From Crocosphaera watsonii WH 8501 (lineage in GTDB: Bacteria; Cyanobacteriota; Cyanobacteriia; Cyanobacteriales; Microcystaceae): DNA of 64,000 bases. Both the position numbers and the translations under genes were made by a program. Where the stretch lies: NCBI RefSeq assembly GCF_000167195.1, contig NZ_AADV02000002.1, positions 586,269 through 650,268 on the forward strand, given 5' to 3'. Within the stretch, counting starts at the first letter, position 1; each line of letters opens with the position of its first letter. The notes beneath the pieces are model-generated. The model did no database searches. It was not told where the DNA came from and was given only the letters and a program-made list of their open reading frames with translations. Of the stretch, positions 18,326 through 26,324 are shown one piece after another.

Positions 18326-18344
18326 CCCCCCTTATTAAGGGGGG
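18326..18344. repeat. Poly-C/poly-G palindrome in a dispersed intergenic repeat
   Basis: CCCCCCTTA and TAAGGGGGG flank a single T, forming a perfect inverted repeat. It lies in a 300-bp gene-free stretch (18113-18419) that also has a CCCCTCC/GGAGGGG inverted repeat at 18144-18159. The sequence TCATGAATCATT with CTGA and TGCTATA nearby (18370-18395) recurs in direct orientation at about 22593-22620, on the other side of the IS nest. Confidence 0.6.
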
Positions 18345-18419
18345 AACTGAAGGGGGTATCTCGAAGTTCTCATGAATCATTCCTGATTGCTATAGTTTTG
18401 ATTTGAGACATATTTTTTT

Positions 18420-20430
18420 AACCCAGATTCCGCACTTCAAAATGTAGTATAAAAAAATACATAGTTTTAAAAAGTCCGAAAATCATACCTGGGCAAGAAT
18501 ATTTCTCTTTTCATTAAATTTTTAGGAAAAATAATCAAATTAAGAAGATTTATACTCATTGAAAACTTAGCAAGACTCAGCACAAACGAAGGAGATTTTC
18601 CTCTTCTCATTTGATATCATTAGACTCTTATTCTTTTATTATTTTTGCTTTATCCAATTCAATTTATAGATAATATCTTTGACAAGATGCAGGTAATAAA
18701 CTCAATATAAAACGCCTTTCTTCTGTTAAATTGACAATTTGTTTAACTCCGTTTAAAATCACATAATGAATACCTTGAAAACATTGAAATATCCACCTCA
18801 AAGTCGGACGCAATGTTACTTTCCCTACTTGATTATTTATTCCTTTTTTGACTCTTTTTAAACAATTTCTTAATTCTCTTTGCCCCAAGTTATAAATCAA
18901 CAAACACAAAGACATTAAAAATAACATTGTTTCTATTCTTTCTGGTTTTTCAACGAAGAAACTATCAGTAAAAAATAAGGGATCTTTCAAAAATCGAAAT
19001 CCTCTTTCCGTAGATTGCTGGTTTTTATAAGTTATCAGAATTTCACTAGCTTCTAATTTATTTTCCTCTACTAAGTTAGTTGCTAAAATAAATTTTCCTG
19101 CTTCTTTAGTCTTTCTACTTATCTCTTCACCTTTTTTGATGATCAGACTAATCATTTTATAAATCTTTTCCTTTTTTTTCGAGTAAGTTTCAATCAGTTC
19201 AACTTCTTTTATTTCCAACAATCTCAATTTTTTATTAATAGCTTTTAATTTATATCGAGCAGCTTGAGGATGTTCAAATTCTTCAGATTGTATTTCTTTA
19301 AGAAATTTTTGGGATTTCTTCTCTTCTTGGGAAAGTTGTTTTTCTAGTTTTTCCAAATCACTTTTCTGTCTTTTTTCACTCAAGACTATTAACCAAGTTT
19401 GCTTGATTCCACCATAAGTAACAATTTCTTCTTTCCAGGTATAACTTTCTAAATTTAGGTCACTTCTTTTTTCTTTATCTTCATCTTTTACTTCTTCCAC
19501 CTCTATATTTTGCACTAATTCTTTTGCTTTTTTTATGGTCATTGGAACTCTCGTTATCCATTTTAAATGTTGGATTAGTTGGAGATTTTCTTGACCATAT
19601 AAAGCACTATCACAAACCATGATACTATCAAACTTTATTTGCTTTTTGAATTCTACTAAAACTTTTCCAAATACAGATTTATCAGATTCATTTCCATCTC
19701 CTACTCTCACAAATAATGGAATATCTCCATCTTGGCTTGTTATTAAATCCAAGACACATTGTTTTAAGTCTGGTCTATGATCCCGAGAATATCCTTTCTT
19801 AATAAAAATTGGTCTTTCTTTAATAATTTTTTCTTCTTCCTGTTTCTCTTTATCTTCTTCCCTTTTATATTCTCCATCTAAATGAAATGATGTGGAATCT
19901 AAATGGGATTATTTAAGGTCTATTTTTATTTTTTTAATTACTTCTAAAATTACTTCAATAAAAATATCATTTAGTCCATATTTATATAATTCATCCATTA
20001 CTCTCCCAATTTTATCATCATTAAGGTAATCAGGTTTAATTCTTTCTCCTAACAATTTCTCAATGGCTTTATCTTGAAAAAACTGACTGAATAAATATAG
20101 AGGTCTTGAAACAAATCCTAGTCCATTGATTAAAATAGACTTAACTACTGTACCTGCTGAGATTTTTTCTCTAACATCTATTCCTAATTTATTATTAATT
20201 ATTTTGACTATTCCTATTTCATCAATTAAACCAGCTACTATCCCTAAATGGTCTAAATTTTTAACTTGTATTTCTTCTAAATAAGACATTTTTCGCTCTT
20301 TTTTTACAGAGGAAACAACTTAAGCAATTATCCCACTTTTTTGTCTTCAAGAGCTTAAGCAATTATACTTAATTATTAACCCCAGGCTTGTAGTATTTAA
20401 TGCTACTTTTTGAAGTGCGGAATCTGGGTT
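18420..20430 (-). mobile_element. IS1634-like insertion sequence
   Basis: Perfect 23-bp terminal inverted repeats bound the element: AACCCAGATTCCGCACTTC with four more As at 18420-18442, and its reverse complement at 20408-20430. It is 2011 bp long and carries one transposase gene on the minus strand. It is inserted in the accessory gene of a second IS (right flank ATAATGCC corresponds to ATAATACC in the intact copy at 34.9 kb). The part of that IS expected to the left is absent, so no clean target duplication can be read. Confidence 0.85.
18664..20289 (-). pseudogene. IS1634-family DDE transposase with one in-frame stop
   Basis: A 541-codon frame is interrupted by a single TAA at 19909-19911. 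The N-terminal 126 codons match the DUF4277 domain that starts IS1634-type transposases. Immediately after the stop, the same frame continues SHLDSTSFHLDGEYKRE, which holds the first catalytic Asp (LDSTSF). It runs on through VCDSALYG (second Asp) to YKNQQSTERGFRFLK, a variant YREK signature with the Glu. No frameshift is needed: one nonsense change explains the break. Stop read-through or a sequencing error would make it active. Confidence 0.88.
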
Positions 20431-20616
20431 ATAATGCCAGTAGATTGTTCCCTTTCCGTTAACCTGATAACGAATAATATGACAATTAGCTGGTGCTACT
20501 TTCCCTTCCCGTTCAATTTTCTTTATTTTCTGTTTAAGAGAGCGAATTAGACTCTTAATTTGTTTGGCTCTCAGGTGGACATCTTGACTGGTCTTAAGTT
20601 CGGAATGTGATGACAT
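20431..20616 (-). pseudogene. Accessory gene of the two-gene IS, 3'-truncated
   Basis: The first 62 or so codons match the accessory protein of the intact copy (MSSHSELKTSQDVHLRAKQI...), then the gene runs into the inverted repeat of the IS1634-like element. The frame continues about 28 codons into that element before stopping, so a fusion product is possible but unlikely to work. Confidence 0.85.
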
Positions 20617-20650
20617 TAGCCTTAACTGTAACAAACAACCTTTTTTGATG

Positions 20651-20671
20651 TTAGCGTATATATTACGCTAA
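20651..20671. promoter_or_regulatory. Central palindrome TTAGCGTA-N5-TACGCTAA (copy 1)
   Basis: A perfect inverted repeat with eight-base arms and a TATAT centre lies between the divergent accessory and transposase genes. The same palindrome type lies at the IS ends. In the intact copy the corresponding central site (35149-35169) has one mismatch. It is a candidate operator for an IS-encoded protein. Confidence 0.6.
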
Positions 20672-20695
20672 TTTATAAGGTAATAAATTTTAAAA

Positions 20696-22134
20696 ATGAC
20701 CAAAAATGAAACGGCTACGTCTGTCGAGGAATTCCTGGTGTGGAGGTCTAACCTCTTCCAAGGACTAAAAGCTAGAAAAGAAACTATTATAGAATTACTC
20801 GATGCCCTCTCCAGTAACCAACAAGCTCACTCAGTCGTTGAATTGTCTCTCAATCCTTTATTTAGAAGAGATTATAACAGTTTATATAGAGGAATTCAAG
20901 AGTTTTACCCACTCAAACTGACCCTAATTATGAACAGAGAATTGAGACTTTATTTTCAGCGGTATCGAGAACAATTCCTCCCACTTCAAAACATTATAAC
21001 TTATTTGGTATTGACACAACTCCCTGTCCACGACCGTTTGCCGAAACGTTAGCGGATAAAACCTTTATTCATTACCCCAATCCAATTAAGGGAAATAAAC
21101 CCATTAATATTGGACATTGTTATTCCGTTGTCTGCGCTTTACCTGACCAAATAGACACAGAAAAAGTCCCTTGGGCTGTCCCCTTATCAGGAGAGCGAGT
21201 CCCCTCTAAACATAAAGGAGTAAATCAAGGCAATCAACAACTAAAAAAAATCTGGCAAAGTTCTTTATTTTCTGATAAATTATCTGTCTTAGTGGCTGAT
21301 AGTGACTACAGCCAAAAGGATTTTATCGGGGAACAAGTTAAGCATGAAGACGTAGTTACTATTACAAGAGTTAGAAGTGACCGAGTTTTTTATCGTCAAT
21401 TTATTCGGGACCCAAATCAAGCCAAAACTTCGGGACATCCCCGTTGGTATGGGGATAAATTTGACCTTAAAGATGACCAAACTTGGACTGAACCTGATGA
21501 AGTTCATCATGTTCCCTTTACAACGAAAAAAGGTCGTCAATTAACAGTGACTATTTCGGGATGGAAATAGATGTTAATGAGAGGAACTAAAAACTATAAA
21601 ATGAACAATCACCCCTTTACTTTACTCCAGATTGTTGTCAGAGATCAAGAAAGAAATAGTATTTGGAAACCTATGTGGCTTATTGTTATTGGTTCTCGGC
21701 GCGATGAGTTAAGTTTAGTTGATTGTTATCAGTGTTATCGACAACGTTATGACATGGAACATCTTTTTCGATTTGGTAAACAAAGATTATTGATGACATC
21801 TTATTTAACTCCCGATGTACATCATGAAGAAAATTGGTTTAAACTAACACTTCTTTCTTATGTAAATTTGTGGGCTGCCAGAAAATTAGCTGTGGTTTTA
21901 CCCCGTGATTGGGAACAGTATTTGAAGACTAATAAATCCATCAAAATCACCCCTAGTCTAGTTCAAAGAGACTTTTCAAGAATAATTACGACCTTGGGGA
22001 CTTTCGCCAAATTTCCCAAACGTCGAGGTTTTTCTTCCGGACGTATTAAAGGTTACAAAAAAGCCCCACGAACTCGTCATGATGTTATCAAGAAAGGGAG
22101 CAAAAAATCAACTGAAAACTTAAAAGCTCCTTAG
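20696..22134 (+). pseudogene. IS4-type transposase, inactivated by 1-bp deletion and a nonsense codon
   Basis: Compared with the intact transposase at 35194-36633, one T is missing from the T-run in CAAGAGTTTT (near 20905), which shifts the frame after about 69 codons. Further on, a CAG codon is TAG (21568-21570). Missense changes include Arg to Pro just after TTPCPR. Outside these sites the copies are nearly identical, so the decay is recent. Confidence 0.93.
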
Positions 22135-22357
22135 TTTTCCTCAGAATCTATAGATTAGCCCTATTTGTCAGCCAATTTTATTGACTGATACAGAGCCGAT
22201 ATTTTGGGATTTTAGTTTAGCGTAAAATATACGCTGACAAACTTTTTTTGTCCAAAGTCCAAGAATTTGAGAGCAAGGAATTAAAACCTTGTTCTACTTG
22301 TTATACTGAATTTCTGTCACTAAATAGGGGATTCCTATTGACTCAATTTTTCAATTT

Positions 22358-22372
22358 TGATAATCATTATCA
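22358..22372. promoter_or_regulatory. Perfect Zur/Fur-type box without a downstream gene
   Basis: TGATAAT-C-ATTATCA is a perfect 7-1-7 palindrome of the type described as the Zur box in Anabaena, and is close to a Fur box. It lies 97 bp from the right end of IS copy 1 and faces no gene start in either direction. The nearest gene, the FeoB-like transporter, has its 3' end toward it. Confidence 0.65.
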
Positions 22373-22625
22373 TAGTAAAAACAATTCCCTTTAGTCTAAA
22401 ATATTATTGATTTCTGAAACTAGCCATTTTTTCTCTTTTTGAGTCAATAATAATCCTAAATATAAACTTCTTTTCTATTTCCTAAAGTTGGGTGATTATA
22501 ATTAGACTTTAAAGTTATTTACGTTTTCTACTGGGTAAGTTGTCATCTGAACCTATTGACTGACTACGTAAACTAAAGGGGGGATCTTTAGGAGATCATG
22601 AATCATTACTGACTGCTATATATCC

Positions 22626-22653
22626 GTAGGGGTGAACGGCCGTTCACCCCTAC
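22626..22653. terminator. Perfect 28-bp palindrome after the FeoB-like gene
   Basis: GTAGGGGTGAACGG is followed directly by its exact reverse complement, 13 bp beyond the stop codon of the minus-strand FeoB-like gene. It could act as a transcription terminator or be a member of a dispersed REP-like family. There is no long T-run. Confidence 0.5.
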
Positions 22654-22666
22654 AAGATAAACATCT

Positions 22667-24316
22667 TTAACTAATTAATAATCCACCCCAAGCAAGAAAT
22701 AAAGAGAAAATAATCGCTGCGATCGCCTGTTTACCTAACAATAATAAGGCAAATCGAGAAGATTTTTCCTGCATAATGGTTAACAGAGTAACTAAACAAG
22801 GCAACAACACTCCTGCTAAATAAACCCCAGTCAAAACTTGTAATGGGGTCAACATAGCCAAGGTTTCTGGTTCCGCAAACAGCAATAATCCGTCTTTACG
22901 AATGGAAGCTAAAACAATAGGCAATGAAGCTTCAGGAGGTAGATTAAACCATCCCATTAAAGGATTGATAATATTAGCTAAAGTTGCAATCACTCCCAAC
23001 CAATTCAATAGAGAAGCAATAATCGTAATAATTACAAAAATGGGAATCGCATTGAACAAAAATTGCTGAATAGTTGACTTAGCTTCGCGCCAAATAACCG
23101 ACCAACGGGGAAATTCTAAAAATGCTCTTCCTTCAATTACCAGGGCATTTTGAGTCGACTTTGCTGTGGAAGAAGAAATGATGCGAGTATATATTAAAGT
23201 AGTTGCCGTTAGGTAAAGTAAGTAAGGAACTACTAAATAAGTTAAATTAGCAGCACTAAACACCCCTAAAGTTGCACCAAACTGATAGGAACAAGCCGAA
23301 CCAAAAGCGATCGCTGAAATACAAGTTCCTCTAGAACAACTAGAACAGCTACGAGTGTTAATTACCGCAGGAACATTACAGCCAAACCCCATAATTACCC
23401 TTACTAAATCTCTTCCCGATAACCCGAACTTACGCAGTAAAGGATCAAGAGTAATCGTAATCCGTTCGACCAAACCACTAGCTTTATATGCACCCAAAAA
23501 TAAAGCATAAAGAACTACTGTTGGCATTGCCCAAATAAACAGTAACGGCCCCATAGTTACCAGTCCATACTGCCCTATCAATATTTCTCTTAACCAGATC
23601 GGGAGTTGTGATAAAGGTTCAATAATTGAAGCGATCACCCCTTGCATTACCGGGTCTACTATAGTTGCAAAGGAGTTAGCCCCCCAAACAGCAATTATGG
23701 CAGGAATGAGTAATAAGGCGATCGCTACTAACCAGCCCAGGTTCCGATGTTCTAGCAGCGTCGGTTGGGGTTGAATGTGCCAACCGGCCCTTTGAGGAAT
23801 CCATTCTATGGGAAAAGTATGAGATTGTCGTAGAGCCTCTACAATAAAGTTTTGCTGTTGTGCTGTCAGGTAGCGAGCATCTACAGTTAAAATGCTAAGG
23901 TTAGAGGTTTTGCTCCACTCACGGACCACTTTTTGATTGTGGGTAGTCGAGAATAGCTTATCCCAAAAAGTAATCACCACAATACCCCGTTTATCTGCTA
24001 CCAAGGGTAATAAGTCTGCTAAATCTTGATCTACGTCAGTTGCCTTGACTACTAATAACACGGTGTCATTTTCTTGCAACTGTCTCAAAGCTTGCCTAGT
24101 TGTTACGGTGTCGGAACGATAAAGAATTCCAGGGGTATCAATAAAAGTATAGGCTTCAGATTGATAAGTTTCGCAAGCTATTGTAGAGCCACGAAAATTG
24201 TCACTATATGCAGATTTGCCCGTTAGAGAGGCAATTAGTTGGGACTTGCCTGTATTTTCTTTGCCAATGACAACAACACAATCCTGCTCTATTTTTGATG
24301 GCGTAAAAATATTCAT
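22667..24316 (-). CDS. FeoB-like metal transporter with G domain
   Basis: A 549-residue protein. The N-terminal G domain (about 1-165) has a P-loop GKENTGKS (18-25), GSTIA (43-47) and DTPG (60-63), but the usual NKxD reads TFWDK. The membrane part (about 192-549) has the FeoB gate signature GFGCNVPAV at 310-318 and a second nucleoside-recognition-like gate in the C-terminal half. It is shorter than standard FeoB. A cysteine cluster, CSSC at 324-327 with Cys332 and Cys342, directly follows the first gate. Fe2+ import is the family role. The neighbours (COG0523, metallothionein, Zur-type boxes) leave room for another divalent metal. No feoA nearby. Confidence 0.82.
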   Translation of the reverse strand: MNIFTPSKIEQDCVVVIGKENTGKSQLIASLTGKSAYSDNFRGSTIACETYQSEAYTFIDTPGILYRSDTVTTRQALRQLQENDTVLLVVKATDVDQDLADLLPLVADKRGIVVITFWDKLFSTTHNQKVVREWSKTSNLSILTVDARYLTAQQQNFIVEALRQSHTFPIEWIPQRAGWHIQPQPTLLEHRNLGWLVAIALLLIPAIIAVWGANSFATIVDPVMQGVIASIIEPLSQLPIWLREILIGQYGLVTMGPLLFIWAMPTVVLYALFLGAYKASGLVERITITLDPLLRKFGLSGRDLVRVIMGFGCNVPAVINTRSCSSCSRGTCISAIAFGSACSYQFGATLGVFSAANLTYLVVPYLLYLTATTLIYTRIISSSTAKSTQNALVIEGRAFLEFPRWSVIWREAKSTIQQFLFNAIPIFVIITIIASLLNWLGVIATLANIINPLMGWFNLPPEASLPIVLASIRKDGLLLFAEPETLAMLTPLQVLTGVYLAGVLLPCLVTLLTIMQEKSSRFALLLLGKQAIAAIIFSLFLAWGGLLIS

Positions 24317-24416
24317 TCTTCAATGTAAACACTATATCATGGTGATTAGATGGAAAAAATCCTTACAATCAATACTTGGGTAATAATGATTTTTACTATT
24401 CTTGATATAAGGAGTT

Positions 24417-25007
24417 ATGACACAGAAAATTTATCACACACTTGTTGGTCAATTCGCCTCACTCCCCTTTCGTAAAATTATTTGGATTGTGCCTGTGGCA
24501 TTTACTTTCCACGAGATGGAAGAGTGGAACATAATGCCCTGGCGGTTGGATCATTTCTCGAATGCGACTGTGATTTCAGATTTAGCATTGCGCACTTGGT
24601 TGGTGTTTATAACTTTGATCGGATTCCTGTGGACTGGAATTGCCTGTCTTCTGCCTACTGTTCGTGCAACTGGACTCATGGTTTTCCCCTTTTTCGTGAT
24701 GATTCCCTTTTCCGTGATGATTCCCTTTTCAAACTCTTTGCAGCACGTATATTGGCAATTCACCTTTGAAGGCTATGCACCGGCCTTTCTTTCCTGTGCA
24801 ATACTTAATATCCCATCAGTTTTACTGGTTTCCTGGCACGCTGGCCGCAACCGACTTGTCAATCCAATCTTCTTGGGAACATTGTTCGTCCTGGCAATAC
24901 TGTATCTGCTGGGTACAATCCTTGAAAGCCAGAAAGAACCAGCATTTTTTCATGAGATTCTAACTTTTAGTGCCTGGCTAGCAGATCACCTATTTGGAGT
25001 TACTTGA
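24417..25007 (+). CDS. HXXEE-domain membrane protein
   Basis: A 196-residue protein with about five hydrophobic segments and the family-defining motif FHEMEEW at about residues 31-37. The function of HXXEE proteins is unknown. A perfect 18-bp tandem duplication (24695-24730) gives an in-frame VMIPFSVMIPFS repeat inside a membrane segment. A strong AAGGAG lies three bases before the ATG. The base composition seems less AT-rich than its neighbours, which may indicate transfer. It lies between FeoB-like and flavoprotein genes of the metal island but need not share their role. Confidence 0.7.
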   Translation: MTQKIYHTLVGQFASLPFRKIIWIVPVAFTFHEMEEWNIMPWRLDHFSNATVISDLALRTWLVFITLIGFLWTGIACLLPTVRATGLMVFPFFVMIPFSVMIPFSNSLQHVYWQFTFEGYAPAFLSCAILNIPSVLLVSWHAGRNRLVNPIFLGTLFVLAILYLLGTILESQKEPAFFHEILTFSAWLADHLFGVT

Positions 25008-25046
25008 ACCCATTATTATAGATTGGGACTGCGATAACGATTTTGT

Positions 25047-26168
25047 TCAACAAACACAATCGTTATCGCAGCAAGAAAGGTCATCTAAAAACAAACCTTC
25101 TTTACGATAAACTTCCAAGGGAGTAGTGTCGATGTCCAGACGTTGGGCGATCGCATTAACTACCACAGCAAATCGTTGCCGAAATTTGTAAATAAAGCAA
25201 AAAATCAACTCCCCGTGACGTACCGAAGGCCCTACGACAAATAATCCTGGAGTTACGGTAGACTCATCTTCTTGAGTCAATGAGGCATAGCCGTTTGACC
25301 AATCAAACATAGGAGCAATCTGTTTTAAACTGGTATCAAAACCTGTACAGAGAATCGGTGCTGTAGAAGTAAACCACTTTTCATACTCACTCTCTACCAC
25401 ATATCCATTTTTCACAGCCTTAACTTCTTCGATCTGCTTGTCGCCAATTAGTTCCACTCGACCCATAGAATAAGCTATTTCTAGACGCATTAAGCTATAG
25501 GGAGACAAGGAAATACTGGGGTCTGGATCTAAGTTTGACCAGCTACTGTTGCGGTCTAATAACTTGACTTTTTTCCCTAATGCTGCTAGGTTTGAGGCTG
25601 CATCTACACCGCTTTCATAGCCCCCGATAACCACAAATTCATCTCCATCAAGATCGGACCAAGAACGTACTTGAGAATTATGAATACATAAATCTGCACC
25701 TGGAAAGGGGTTTAAATGAGGATATTGGAATTCTCCTGCTGCCCAAATTAGAAACTGCGATCGAAACTCACCTCTATTGGTTTGAATAACAAACCCCTTA
25801 CATTGAGGTAAAGCTTCAATTTTTTCTACATTCGTCTCGGTTTTTATGGGAAGTTGAAAATACTCGACGACAGTCTCCAAATATAAGGCATAATCTTTCC
25901 CCGAAAGATGTTCCTTTCTAAACGTGAGGGCGGGAGAAGTGTTTAAAACTACTGAATTGAGATCAAGGAGTCCAAAACCATGACTGGGAAACGATGGCGT
26001 TATGAATCGCATTTCTTCTGGCCAACGACTAAAAGAAGCTCCCACTTCATGCCGTTCTAAAATAGCAAAGTTTTCAATTCCTAAATCTTTTAAGACTACC
26101 CCACAACCGATTCCAGCAGCCCCAGCGCCGACAATGATCACATCAAATTGGGGATTCTTGGTATTCAT
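25047..26168 (-). CDS. FAD/NAD(P)-dependent oxidoreductase with a Cys-rich tail
   Basis: A 373-residue flavoprotein of the thioredoxin-reductase/flavin-monooxygenase superfamily. Dinucleotide-binding motifs are VIIVGAGAAGIGCG near the N-terminus and VVIGGYESGVDAASNLA near the middle, with a late CTGFDTS and TPGLFVVGPSVRHGE. It ends in SCCDNDCVC, a small cluster of four cysteines that may bind metal or exchange disulfides. I chose ATG at 26168 rather than 26198, because the latter would leave only a few bases to the Zur/Fur-type box at 26203-26217 and GAGG sits well for the later start. The box probably represses it under metal sufficiency. Confidence 0.82.
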   Translation of the reverse strand: MNTKNPQFDVIIVGAGAAGIGCGVVLKDLGIENFAILERHEVGASFSRWPEEMRFITPSFPSHGFGLLDLNSVVLNTSPALTFRKEHLSGKDYALYLETVVEYFQLPIKTETNVEKIEALPQCKGFVIQTNRGEFRSQFLIWAAGEFQYPHLNPFPGADLCIHNSQVRSWSDLDGDEFVVIGGYESGVDAASNLAALGKKVKLLDRNSSWSNLDPDPSISLSPYSLMRLEIAYSMGRVELIGDKQIEEVKAVKNGYVVESEYEKWFTSTAPILCTGFDTSLKQIAPMFDWSNGYASLTQEDESTVTPGLFVVGPSVRHGELIFCFIYKFRQRFAVVVNAIAQRLDIDTTPLEVYRKEGLFLDDLSCCDNDCVC

Positions 26169-26202
26169 CAGCAGACAACCTCGAGATACTTTTTTCAAAG
26201 AA

Positions 26203-26217
26203 TGATAACCATTATCA
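26203..26217. promoter_or_regulatory. Zur/Fur-type box between the flavoprotein and COG0523 genes
   Basis: TGATAAC-C-ATTATCA, flanked by further symmetric AA/TT, is a 7-1-7 palindrome with one mismatch. It lies in the divergent control region 35 bp from the flavoprotein start and about 108 bp from the COG0523 start. In Anabaena this motif is the Zur box and COG0523 genes are Zur targets. Fur binding cannot be excluded from sequence. Confidence 0.7.
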
Positions 26218-26324
26218 TTTTAGCCTTTAATGAGTTAATATACAAACAGAATGTATATCAACCGATAGAATGAATCTACCTGTTGATTGCTTTCTTAATC
26301 CATAAGTTGACTACAGGAACAATT

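Larger units (their letters stand above)
20431..22261 (+). mobile_element. Truncated, decayed copy 1 of the two-gene IS4-type element
   Basis: This region is nearly identical to the right 1.83 kb of the intact element at 34586-36760. Its right end (TACGCTGACAAAC... TCCAAAGTCCA, ending 22261) matches that copy. Its left end is missing because the IS1634-like element lies at 20430 and the expected continuation is not found beyond it. Its transposase has a frameshift and a nonsense codon. Confidence 0.9.
22262..22666. other. Gene-free stretch between IS copy 1 and the FeoB-like gene
   Basis: No reading frame of note on either strand. The stretch holds a perfect Zur/Fur-type palindrome (22358-22372), a partial copy of the dispersed repeat also seen at 18.3 kb (about 22575-22620), and a perfect 28-bp palindrome (22626-22653). 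It probably held the promoter of a gene lost when the IS elements arrived. Confidence 0.6.
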
